DNA of 34,263 nt from Mesorhizobium sp. GTDB lineage: Bacteria; Pseudomonadota; Alphaproteobacteria; Rhizobiales; Rhizobiaceae. The stretch lies in the NCBI GenBank assembly GCA_022833215.1, contig JAIPUZ010000037.1, forward strand, positions 1-34,263. The letters run 5' to 3'. Below the pieces are notes generated by a model. It was not told the origin of the DNA and made no database searches. It worked only from the letters and a program-made list of their open reading frames with translations. The number at the start of each line of letters is the position of its first letter. The stretch's first letter is position 1. Position numbers and translations under genes: made by a program. Shown here piece by piece: positions 7,527 to 14,772 of this stretch.

Positions 7527-8480
7527 ATGAAGAAACTGGTGACTGCCTCGATGCTGGCGCTGCTCATGGCTGGAACGGCCCAGGCACAGGTCGCGTTCCG
7601 CATTGGTGGTGCGGGCTCGGACTCGAGCCCCGATACCAAAGCGATGCAGGTCTTTTCCGAGAAGCTGGCGGAGCGCCTCGGCAAGGACGTGAACGTTGAA
7701 TTGTTTCCGAATTCGCATCTCGGAACCGTGGACGAGATGGTCGAGCAGGTGAAGGGCGGCGTGCTGGAATGCATGTATGAGAGCGTGGGCGTGCTTGGCT
7801 CGTTCCATCAGGCCGCGAACATCGAAGGGGTGGCCTATGTCTACCACGACGTTGACCACTTCTTCCGCATCTGGCGCGGTCCTGTCGGCCAGGAAGTTCT
7901 CGATTCCATCGCCGATGAAGCCGGCTTCCGCGTCGTGGGCCCTGCATTCCATGGCTTCCGCCAGATGCTGACCAACAAGCCGATCGGGAAGGCAGAGGAT
8001 CTGGACGGTATGAAGATCCGCGCGCCGGGAATCCCCGCCTACATCGAATCGATCCGCGCCATGGGCGCCAATCCGGCAACCGTTGCGTTCGAGGAAGTAT
8101 ATGCTGCACTGCAGAGCCACGTCGTCGACGGGGTGGAACAGCCACTGACCGCCATCAAGGACAAGCGGTTCCATGAGGTCGTCAAGAACCTCGCGCTGAC
8201 CAACCACATGGCGGAAACCATGGGCTTCATGTGCAATGCGGACTGGTTCGCGGGTCTGGATGATGCAACCCGCGCCGCGATCGAGGGGGCTGCCACGGAC
8301 AGCGCCGACTGGTATCGCGCCTATACGGAAGAGTCCCAGGCCGCCCTGCTGAAGGAACTGGAAGCCGAGGGTGCCGTCGTGACCCGGCCCGATACCGCGG
8401 TTTTCATCGAACGCACAGGCTCGGCGAATTATGATGCGGCGCTGCAGCCGATCATCGAAAAATTCCGTGCGGTCGAGTAA
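7527..8480 (+). CDS. TRAP transporter substrate-binding protein (DctP family)
   Basis: A 317-residue periplasmic binding protein. The signal peptide is at about 1-21 (MKKLVTASMLALLMAGTAQA, cleaved before QVAFRIGG). Family hallmarks are the substrate-carboxylate Arg in MKIRAPGIPAYIESIRAMGA, and FEEVYAALQSHVVDGVEQP with the usual NHM helix nearby (KNLALTNHMAETMGF). DctP proteins capture organic acids or amino-acid-like solutes and hand them to the QM membrane complex, driven by the sodium gradient. The ATG at 7527 has AAGGGG 7 bases upstream. An earlier in-frame ATG at 7458 lies inside the preceding gene and would destroy the signal peptide. A strong hairpin directly follows the stop. Confidence 0.95.
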   Translation: MKKLVTASMLALLMAGTAQAQVAFRIGGAGSDSSPDTKAMQVFSEKLAERLGKDVNVELFPNSHLGTVDEMVEQVKGGVLECMYESVGVLGSFHQAANIEGVAYVYHDVDHFFRIWRGPVGQEVLDSIADEAGFRVVGPAFHGFRQMLTNKPIGKAEDLDGMKIRAPGIPAYIESIRAMGANPATVAFEEVYAALQSHVVDGVEQPLTAIKDKRFHEVVKNLALTNHMAETMGFMCNADWFAGLDDATRAAIEGAATDSADWYRAYTEESQAALLKELEAEGAVVTRPDTAVFIERTGSANYDAALQPIIEKFRAVE

Positions 8481-8495
8481 GAAAACCCCTGCTTT

Positions 8496-8523
8496 GGCGC
8501 CCCTTCGGGGGCGCCTTCTTTTC
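8496..8523 (+). terminator. Intra-operon hairpin with UUCG loop after dctP
   Basis: GGCGCCCC (8496-8503), loop TTCG, GGGGCGCC (8508-8515), a perfect 8-bp G+C stem with an extra-stable tetraloop, followed by TTCTTTTC. It has the form of an intrinsic terminator but sits 33 bases before dctQ in the same operon. It is therefore likely a partial terminator or 3' stabiliser that raises binding-protein mRNA over permease mRNA. Confidence 0.75.
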
Positions 8524-8548
8524 AGCTTCGTCAGCTCCGGATTTCCTG

Positions 8549-9055
8549 ATGAACACAATCCTCATCCGGTTCAGTGACATTGTGCGCGCTGTTCTGTCCG
8601 CAATCGTCGCAGGCGCTCTGTTTCTGATCGTCATCCTGGTCTTCTACCAGGTCATCACCCGCTATTTCACCGGGGCCGCCACGCCGGAACTGGCAGAAAT
8701 CGCGCGCTTCCTCTTCATCTGGCTGGTCTTTTCCGGATCCGCCTGGCTGATCGGGAAAGGGGACCTGATTGCGATCGACTTCTTTTCATACCGGATGAGG
8801 CCCGGGATGAAGCGGGCCCTGCTGGTCTTCATCGATCTCTGTACCGCCGCTCTGCTGATCGCGCTGCTCATCTATTCCGAAAAGCTGCTCGACGTTGTGG
8901 CTATCAAGCGCGCGCCGGCAACGGGCATTCCCTATGGCTGGGTGTACATGGCACTTCCCTTTTTCTGTGTAACGGGACTGTGGTTCACCTTTGAACGGCT
9001 GGTGTTGACCCGCCTCTTCACCCTGCGTTCCAGCGAAACCAGCCGGGGGATATGA
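8549..9055 (+). CDS. TRAP transporter small permease (DctQ family)
   Basis: A 168-residue integral membrane protein with four predicted helices, roughly at residues 14-36 (VLSAIVAGALFLIVILVFY), 48-68 (ARFLFIWLVFSGSAWLIG), 88-108 (ALLVFIDLCTAALLIALLI) and 130-150. The second helix contains the DctQ-typical RFLFIWLVFSGSAW. The protein pairs with the large permease to form the membrane part of the TRAP carrier. The stop codon is 3 bases before the dctM start, so the two are probably translationally coupled. Confidence 0.92.
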   Translation: MNTILIRFSDIVRAVLSAIVAGALFLIVILVFYQVITRYFTGAATPELAEIARFLFIWLVFSGSAWLIGKGDLIAIDFFSYRMRPGMKRALLVFIDLCTAALLIALLIYSEKLLDVVAIKRAPATGIPYGWVYMALPFFCVTGLWFTFERLVLTRLFTLRSSETSRGI

Positions 9056-9058
9056 TCC

Positions 9059-10339
9059 ATGCTGATGCTTCTGATCCTTGCGCTGATCCTTTTTTCGCTG
9101 ATGTTTCTGGCCGTGCCGATCGCCGTTTCGCTGGGGCTGGCCTCCGTCGTCATCATCCTCATCTGGGGCATGCCAGGCTTCATCCTGGCGCAGAAGATGA
9201 TCAACGGCATCGATTCCTTTCCGCTACTGGCCGTGCCCTTCTTCATTCTTGCCGCCGCCATCATGAACTCCGGCGGCATCACCACCCGAATTGTCGACCT
9301 TCTCGGTTCGGCTATGGGACGGCTGCGGGGCAGTTCAGGTCAGGTGAATATCGGCACCAACCTCTTTCTGGCGGGCATTTCCGGTTCTTCCGTCGCCGAT
9401 GCTTCGGCCACCGGAGCGTTGCTGATTCCGGAAATGAAGAAGGAAGGCTATTCCGGCGCCTTCGCAGCGGCGCTGACAGCCACGGCCGCGCTGTTGGGGC
9501 CGATCCTGCCGCCTTCCATTCCGCTGGTGATCTACGGCGTCATCGCCGAAGTCTCGATCGTGAAGCTGTTCATCGGTGGCTATATCCCGGCGCTGATGAT
9601 CGTTGCGGCGCTGGTGTTTTTCGTCAATCGCCATGCCCGGAAGCATGACCTGCCCCGGCGCGGACGCCAGGGAGGCGCTGCCATCTGGCGCAAGTTCCGC
9701 GTTTCAGTCTGGGCCATGTCGATGCCGATCCTGCTGATCATCGGCGCCCGCGGCGGTTTCTTCACCATCACCGAGATCGGGGCGGTTCTCGTGATCTACG
9801 CCATCTTTGTCGGCTGGGTGATCCACCGGGAGTTTCGCTGGGGCAATCTGCCCATGATCCTGAAGGATGCGGGGATGCAGACCGCCAACATCATGCTGGT
9901 GGTCGCTGCGTCCTCATTCGTGGCCTACCTGATGGTGGTACACGGGGTGCCCAAGGACCTGTCGCGCTGGATCCAGGAGGCTCAGCTTTCGCCCATCGCA
10001 TTCCTGCTGATGATCAATGTCGTGTTGCTCATCGCCGGAGCCTTCCTGGATTCGACACCCGCCACGATCATCATCGTTCCGATCGTCCTGCCGTCGGCCG
10101 TGGCGCTGGGGATCGATCCGGTGCATTTTGGTCTTGTGGTTGTGGTCAACCTGATGATCGGGCTGATCCATCCGCCGATGGGGCTGAATCTGCTGATCAC
10201 GCAATCCATTGCAAAAGAGCCGATGGAAGCGATTCTGAAGGAAAGCATACCGCTGCTTGGGATCATGCTGGTGATCCTGCTGCTGATCACCTTCATACCT
10301 TCAACAGTGCTGTGGCTGCCGCACGTTCTGGGCATGTGA
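9059..10339 (+). CDS. TRAP transporter large permease (DctM family)
   Basis: A 426-residue, roughly 12-helix transporter subunit. Family patterns are AVPFFILAAAIMNSGGIT, GISGSSVADASATGALLIPEM, ALLGPILPPSIPLVIYGVIAE near the middle, and IGLIHPPMGLNLLITQSIA near the C-terminus. These hairpin segments carry sodium and substrate in the elevator mechanism. The gene ends the aminotransferase/dctPQM operon. No clear terminator follows. The next 440 bases are intergenic and contain a rhizobial-type repeat. Confidence 0.95.
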   Translation: MLMLLILALILFSLMFLAVPIAVSLGLASVVIILIWGMPGFILAQKMINGIDSFPLLAVPFFILAAAIMNSGGITTRIVDLLGSAMGRLRGSSGQVNIGTNLFLAGISGSSVADASATGALLIPEMKKEGYSGAFAAALTATAALLGPILPPSIPLVIYGVIAEVSIVKLFIGGYIPALMIVAALVFFVNRHARKHDLPRRGRQGGAAIWRKFRVSVWAMSMPILLIIGARGGFFTITEIGAVLVIYAIFVGWVIHREFRWGNLPMILKDAGMQTANIMLVVAASSFVAYLMVVHGVPKDLSRWIQEAQLSPIAFLLMINVVLLIAGAFLDSTPATIIIVPIVLPSAVALGIDPVHFGLVVVVNLMIGLIHPPMGLNLLITQSIAKEPMEAILKESIPLLGIMLVILLLITFIPSTVLWLPHVLGM

Positions 10340-10781
10340 GCACTGAGGCCAAGCCTGCAACGGCACGGCCTGTGACAGGGGGCCGCTGCCGAACGACAAG
10401 GGAGATAGCGCCCGCTCGAAAGGCGCGAGGATGTCCTGGTGTTGTCACCAGCCTGGATCATTTCCGCTTTTCTTCGAATCGCAGAATTGCTCTAACCTTT
10501 TGTTTTTACGCAATTCCGAACGCAAAATCGCTCCGCACTTTTGCTGGAATTGCTTCAAGCATGTCGCCTGCAAGTGGGGGCAGTTTCGGGCGACATGCAT
10601 GGAAACAGGAGCTTAAAGCGGAGGGAGCGAATCTGAAAGATCGCGACACGCCTTAATCGTGCGGCTGGCCCCAATGAGGGGTTGGCATTGGTTCTCGGCG
10701 CCGGCGACAGACCAGCGCAAATACCATGATTGAGCCTTAACGGTCGTGCAACAAGCTTGGCCGGTCGATGCCGTCCTGGTT
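10340..10781. other. Intergenic region between convergent operons, contains a repeat element
   Basis: A 442-base gap between the end of dctM (plus) and the end of the minus-strand cobalamin-controlled operon. The centre (10452-10620) is occupied by the palindromic repeat listed separately. I see no convincing protein gene. A hairpin GCGCC-N9-GGCGC around 10410-10430 has no T-run. Confidence 0.5.
10452..10620. repeat. Rhizobial/brucella-type palindromic intergenic repeat, apparently two units in tandem
   Basis: The stretch beginning CCTGGATCATTTCCGCTTTT and running through TTGTTTTTACGCAATTCCG to GCACTTTTGCTGGAATTGC is, from memory, a very common intergenic palindromic repeat in Brucella, Ochrobactrum and Mesorhizobium relatives (Bru-RS/RIME-like). 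It is joined directly to a second unit at 10551-10620: GCATGTCGCC, then GGGCGACATGCATGGAAAC, ending GCTTAAAGCG. That second unit contains the inverted pair ATGTCGCC/GGCGACAT (10561-10568 and 10589-10596). The identification relies on recall of such repeats. The inverted pair is seen directly. Confidence 0.65.
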
Positions 10782-11801
10782 TCACGGAGTGGCAAGATTC
10801 GCGTTGGCAACAGCGTCGGCAAGGATCGACAGGCCGTCGAAGGTGCCCATCGTCGGGTCCATGGCATGGGCGTCCATGATGACAATGCGGTTTTCCTTCA
10901 CCGCGCTCATCTGGCTAGTAACGGGATCGCTCTTGAGGAATGCAATCTTGTTTTCCACATCGTCGGCGCGGTATTTCCGACGCGACATGCGTGCGACGAC
11001 GATGATGGTGGGGTCTGCGCTCGCAATGGTTTCCCAGCCGACGAGCGGCCAATCCTCATCCGATTTGATCACGTTCCGGATACCCAGGCGCTCGAGCATC
11101 CATGCCGGAGCGCCCTTGGCTCCCGCGACGAACGGATCGGTCGCCTTGTCGGAGCTTGAATACCAGAAAACAGCCGAAGCGCCGTCGCTGCGGGCAGCCT
11201 TGGCCTGTTCGACGGCGCGCGCCTCCTGTGCCTTCAGTTCGGCAATGACCTGCTCGCCCTTCCCGGAAACGTCGAAGATCGCCGCCAGCTCTCTTACGCC
11301 GGCCAGGATATTGTCGGTCTCGAGCGGAGCCAGCCGTGTCCCGTCGGCTCCGATCATGTTGTTCTTGTCGGTGCAGTCGACCGGGAGAATGTAGGTCGGG
11401 ATGCCCAGTTCATGAAACTGGTCGCGTGTTGCCACATCGCCTTTCGGGCCGACGTTCCATTCCCATTGCACCGCGACCAGCTCCGGCTGCCTGGCGGCAA
11501 CGGCCTCGAAGCTCGGCGCATTGTCCGTGATCCGTTCCACCTTTGCGTCGATTTCCCTGAACTTCTCCTGGATATCGTTGGCCCAGACCGAGGTTCCCGT
11601 GATCTTGTCCGCGAGGCCCAGAGCATAGAGTATCTCGGTCGCGGATTGCCCGATGGTAACGGCGCTTTCCGGAGCTTTCTCGAAGGTGACGGTCTGGCCG
11701 CAGTTCCTGAGCGTCAGCGGGTATTGTGTCGGCTCGGCGCAAACCGCTCCGGTGAGGAGCGCTATTGTGGCTCCGGCCACGAGAAACCGTGAAACAGGCA
11801 T
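10782..11801 (-). CDS. ABC transporter periplasmic binding protein, BtuF/FecB-like (operon-distal paralogue)
   Basis: A 339-residue secreted protein of the class III (helical backbone) metal-chelate/cobalamin binding family. The signal peptide is at about 1-24 (MPVSRFLVAGATIALLTGAV, then CAEP). The mature protein begins YPLTLRNCGQTVTF, and the family core IGQSATEILYALGLADKI follows. Later come DNAPSFEAVAARQPELVAVQ and ADPTIIVVARM. Two cysteines, in NCGQ and PVDC, are also present in the first protein of the operon and may form a disulfide. I chose ATG 11801 because TTGGAG lies 9 bases ahead of it. ATG 11810 is only 3 codons earlier. It is the last gene of the riboswitch-controlled operon and is about the same length and about half identical to the first (14769-15788). 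The ligand is unproven: corrinoid, cobalt chelate or other metallophore. Confidence 0.88.
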   Translation of the reverse strand: MPVSRFLVAGATIALLTGAVCAEPTQYPLTLRNCGQTVTFEKAPESAVTIGQSATEILYALGLADKITGTSVWANDIQEKFREIDAKVERITDNAPSFEAVAARQPELVAVQWEWNVGPKGDVATRDQFHELGIPTYILPVDCTDKNNMIGADGTRLAPLETDNILAGVRELAAIFDVSGKGEQVIAELKAQEARAVEQAKAARSDGASAVFWYSSSDKATDPFVAGAKGAPAWMLERLGIRNVIKSDEDWPLVGWETIASADPTIIVVARMSRRKYRADDVENKIAFLKSDPVTSQMSAVKENRIVIMDAHAMDPTMGTFDGLSILADAVANANLATP

Positions 11802-11839
11802 TCTGTACATCTCCAAGGAAATCGCTGCATGAGGTCGCT

Positions 11840-12514
11840 TCACGCGACCGCCGTCAGGACGAAGAATTCGATAAGGTCGGAACTCTCGACGGCGTCGTAT
11901 TTCGCACCATAGGGGTGCTCCCCGAACAAATGTTGCCATGTCCGGACTGATGAGAAACCGGCATCGGCGAGCCACGACCTGACCTCGACCTCTGCCACGC
12001 CATTGAAGTTCGGGAGGCGCTGGCCGAATTCGGTCTCGCTGGAGTTTTCTCCGATCCGCCAGATACCGTCGGAGACGAACAGTCTGCCGCCTGGTTTCAG
12101 GAGGTTGCGCGCAAGCTGGATCGCCCGCTCCGGCCGTTCCAATGTCCAGAGCACGTTCCGAATGCTGACAACTTCCGCAGCCGAAGCTTCCGGGGGCAGG
12201 TTGTCCATGTCGGCTTGCAGAAACGCGATGTCCAGGTTCCGCTCCGCCGCATCGCGCCGGGCATGCGCGAGCATCCCTGCCGAGCCGTCAAAGGCGGTGA
12301 CGTCATATCCCAGTTCGGCCAGAGCCAGCGCGCAGGCACCTGTTCCACAGCCGAGATCGATGGCACGTCCGGTTCCCTTGCCGATGGCGGAGGCAAACAC
12401 CCTGGCCCAGGCTCCATGCAGCCTGAGATGAGATGGAGCACGCTGGAAGCTGTCGGCGCGGGCATCCCAATGCTGCGCCATCGCCTTTGCAGTTACGGGC
12501 GCGATTCCCGTCAT
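11840..12514 (-). CDS. Class I SAM-dependent methyltransferase
   Basis: A 224-residue cytoplasmic Rossmann methyltransferase without a signal peptide. Motif I is AIDLGCGTGACALALAELG at about 50-68, the acidic residue at the end of strand 2 is in VTAFDGSAGML, motif II/III is AFLQADMDNLPPEA, and motif IV/V is VVSIRNVLWTLERPERAIQL followed by NLLKPGGRLFVSDG. The general family is UbiE/Methyltransf_11-like. The acceptor cannot be predicted. Its start overlaps the pseudoazurin stop by 4 bases (ATGA), so it is translationally coupled and truly part of the operon. It could modify an imported chelate or corrinoid, but this is a guess. Confidence 0.9.
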   Translation of the reverse strand: MTGIAPVTAKAMAQHWDARADSFQRAPSHLRLHGAWARVFASAIGKGTGRAIDLGCGTGACALALAELGYDVTAFDGSAGMLAHARRDAAERNLDIAFLQADMDNLPPEASAAEVVSIRNVLWTLERPERAIQLARNLLKPGGRLFVSDGIWRIGENSSETEFGQRLPNFNGVAEVEVRSWLADAGFSSVRTWQHLFGEHPYGAKYDAVESSDLIEFFVLTAVA

Positions 12515-12948
12515 TTCGATTTCCCCACACTCGCGACGATCTTTTGGAAGCGTGTGATCGCATCCTTCGGCATGCCGTCAGGGATGACCATCGATGACGG
12601 CGTGCCTGCGCCGACCTGAACCAGCATGACCATCCCCATGTCGAAATGCGGCGTGCACTTGACACCGTAGAAACCGGGTTCGGTGAAAGTGACCTCGATC
12701 TCCTGATTGATCTTGCCTTTGAATGGCTTTGCCCCATGGGGCAGGAAATCGTCGATCGTGGCCGCGTTGTGCCCGATATGGGTCGCCAGATACTTCACCG
12801 TGTCGCCGGGTGCGATCTCGAGATAGTCCGGCTCGAAGACCATGCCTCCCGTCTCGTTGCGGTTGAGCATCTTGACGTAGTGCGTTTCGGCCGCCGCGGC
12901 AGGCATGACGAATAGGGTGACGATAGCGATGGTGAGGAGGAGGCGCAT
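12511..12948 (-). CDS. Pseudoazurin-type blue copper protein (cupredoxin)
   Basis: A 145-residue secreted protein. The signal peptide is at 1-20 (ends PAAAA, mature start ETHYVKML). The fold features of pseudoazurin are present: MVFEPDYLEIAPGDTVKY, then GHNAATI, then EPGFYGVKCTPHFDMGMVML. The type 1 copper ligands are His60, Cys98, His101 and Met106 of the precursor. After removal of 20 residues these become H40, C78, H81 and M86, exactly the pseudoazurin numbering. Known pseudoazurins shuttle electrons in the periplasm, classically to copper nitrite reductase or nitrous oxide reductase. No denitrification gene is in this window. Here the gene lies 13 bases after the ATPase gene and overlaps the methyltransferase gene, inside an operon behind a cobalamin riboswitch, which is an unexpected setting. 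Confidence 0.92.
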   Translation of the reverse strand: MRLLLTIAIVTLFVMPAAAAETHYVKMLNRNETGGMVFEPDYLEIAPGDTVKYLATHIGHNAATIDDFLPHGAKPFKGKINQEIEVTFTEPGFYGVKCTPHFDMGMVMLVQVGAGTPSSMVIPDGMPKDAITRFQKIVASVGKSK

Positions 12949-12961
12949 GGAAACTTCCGGG

Positions 12962-13720
12962 CTAGAGGGTGAAGCTCATGACTGGACGGCCGCTGACATG
13001 ATCGTGGAGCATGTTGACGCGGACACCAAAGACGGTGTGAAGCAGATCGGGAGTCAGGGTTTCTTCGGGTGGGCCGACAGCGACCATCTGCCCACGGTGC
13101 ATCACGCCCACCCGGTCGCACATCAGCGCATGATTGAGATCATGAAGCGCAACGACGGCCGTAAGGGGCAGCCCTTTGATGAGGCCGAGGATGGACAGCT
13201 GATGATGGACATCGAGGTGATTGGTCGGTTCGTCCAGCAGAAGGAGCCGGGGCTGCTGGGCAAGCGCCCTGGCGAGCTGGACGCGCTGTTTCTCGCCTCC
13301 CGAGAGCGTGTGCCACAGCCGCGTCTCCATCGCACGCATCTCGACATCGGCAAGCGCCTGGCCGACGATCCTGTCTTCGTCCCGGGACCACGGCTGGAGC
13401 GCGCTCAGCCAGGGATTTCGGCCAAGCTCCACGACGTCGCGCACCGTGAGGCGATCAGCAGACTCCGAATGTTGCTCGACGAAGGCGATCATCTGGGCGA
13501 TCCGTCGCCTTGGCATGGATGCGACGCTCTCTCCCTGCAGGAAGGACGCTCCCGTCGATGGGGCGAGGATACCCTGGACCAGTCGCAGGAATGTGGATTT
13601 CCCCGACCCGTTCGGGCCGACCAGACCAAAAGTCTCTCCTTCAATGATCTCCATGCTGATGTCGCGGACGATCGAATTCCCGCGCACGGTGTAGCCCAGG
13701 TTCCGCGTTGTCAGGATCAT
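12962..13720 (-). CDS. ABC transporter ATP-binding protein, BtuD/FecE-like
   Basis: A 252-residue ATPase. Walker A is GPNGSGKST at about 35-43, the signature is LSGGEKQRVQLARALAQ, Walker B is LLLLDEPTNHLD, and the switch histidine is in VVALHDLNHA. THQ-like spacing and the NHLDVHHQ sequence are typical of ATPases serving FecCD permeases (iron-siderophore, heme, cobalamin). The start overlaps the permease stop by 4 bases (ATGA). It energises the permease encoded just upstream. Confidence 0.93.
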   Translation of the reverse strand: MILTTRNLGYTVRGNSIVRDISMEIIEGETFGLVGPNGSGKSTFLRLVQGILAPSTGASFLQGESVASMPRRRIAQMIAFVEQHSESADRLTVRDVVELGRNPWLSALQPWSRDEDRIVGQALADVEMRAMETRLWHTLSGGEKQRVQLARALAQQPRLLLLDEPTNHLDVHHQLSILGLIKGLPLTAVVALHDLNHALMCDRVGVMHRGQMVAVGPPEETLTPDLLHTVFGVRVNMLHDHVSGRPVMSFTL

Positions 13721-14772
13721 CGCATCCGCCTCGCGCGCAGCAGGATTACGGCGAAGCCGGGCGCGCCTACCAGGGCGGTGATCACACCGATGGGCAGAAC
13801 CTGGTTGGGGATGACAATGCGTGACACCACATCGGCCGCGACGAGGAATATTGCGCCCGTGAGCGCGGACGCGGGGAGCAGGCGGGCGTGGCGCACCCCG
13901 ACGATGAAGCGCGCGGCATGCGGAATCACCAGCCCGACGAAGCCTATGGCGCCAACCATGCTGACCATGGCTGCCGTCATCATCGATGTCGCCCCGATCA
14001 GAACCGCCTGCACGCGCTGGACGGGCACGCCGAGAGAGGCTGCGGAGTCCGCGCCGAAGGTGAAGGCGTCGAGCGCCCGCATGTGCCAGATGCAGATCAG
14101 GACGCCGACGGCGGCGACGGGAACGGCGAGGCCGACATCCGGCCAGCGCACGCCGCTCATATTGCCCATCAGCCAGAACATTACACCCCTTGCCTGCTCA
14201 GCGTTGGCCGAACGTGCGATGATGAAGGAGGTGAGGGCGTTGAAAAGCTGCGATCCGGCAATGCCGGACAGGATGATCAGGCCGGTCGCCTGCAGGCCCA
14301 CTCCTCCGCCTGCAGCACGTGCAAGCAGCGTCACCAGGCCAAATGCGAGGAGCGCGCCGGCAAACGCTCCCACAGACAGCGAAAGCAGGCCGGATCCGAC
14401 GCCGAGAACGAGAACGGAAACCGCGCCCGCGGAAGCTCCGGAAGAGATGCCGAGAAGGTATGGATCAGCCAGCGCGTTCCTCAGGAGCGCCTGTAGCACG
14501 GCGCCGCAGACTGCGAGCGATGCGCCGCAGCATGCCGCAACGATGACGCGCGTCAGCCGATAGTTCCAGACGATGCCGGCCTGGATCGGCGCGACCGGAA
14601 ACTCCGTTCCGAAGAACTTGTTGGAGATTGTGGCGAAGACTACGCCCGGCGGGATCGGTGTCTCGCCGATACAGACCCCCGCCGCGATGGTGACGAGCAG
14701 AAGAATGGCGGCCCCGATTGCCAGGGCCACCCGTCTGCCGCGGACCGAGGCCGTGGGGATCGCTGCGATCAT
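13717..14772 (-). CDS. ABC transporter permease, FecCD/BtuC family
   Basis: A 351-residue membrane protein with about ten helices. Family signatures are GASLAVCGAVLQALLRNALA followed by DPYLLGISSGASAGAVSVLV, later GAIGFVGLVIPHAARF (the cytoplasmic coupling loop that contacts the ATPase), and VLPIGVITALVGAPGFAVIL near the C-terminus. I chose ATG 14772 (MIAAIPTASVRGRR) because it overlaps the preceding stop in ATGA and directly precedes the first helix. Longer versions run through the upstream gene in the wrong frame. A single permease gene implies a homodimer. Confidence 0.93.
   Translation of the reverse strand: MIAAIPTASVRGRRVALAIGAAILLLVTIAAGVCIGETPIPPGVVFATISNKFFGTEFPVAPIQAGIVWNYRLTRVIVAACCGASLAVCGAVLQALLRNALADPYLLGISSGASAGAVSVLVLGVGSGLLSLSVGAFAGALLAFGLVTLLARAAGGGVGLQATGLIILSGIAGSQLFNALTSFIIARSANAEQARGVMFWLMGNMSGVRWPDVGLAVPVAAVGVLICIWHMRALDAFTFGADSAASLGVPVQRVQAVLIGATSMMTAAMVSMVGAIGFVGLVIPHAARFIVGVRHARLLPASALTGAIFLVAADVVSRIVIPNQVLPIGVITALVGAPGFAVILLRARRMR

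Noticed and set aside
10410-10430. Hairpin GCGCC-N9-GGCGC after dctM as an operon terminator.
   Set aside because: Short stem, no T-run. The palindromic repeat further on is a better candidate for transcript end formation.
11801-11880. Lipoprotein signal in the operon-distal binding protein (Cys close to the end of the signal peptide, in GAVCAEP).
   Set aside because: Val rather than Gly/Ala/Ser precedes the Cys and no Leu is at the usual place, so it does not fit a lipobox. Ordinary cleavage is more likely.
12905-14563. A 552-codon plus-strand open frame opposite the ATPase and permease genes.
   Set aside because: It is the antisense shadow of two clear ABC transporter genes, with low-complexity Arg/Ala/Thr composition and no domain.
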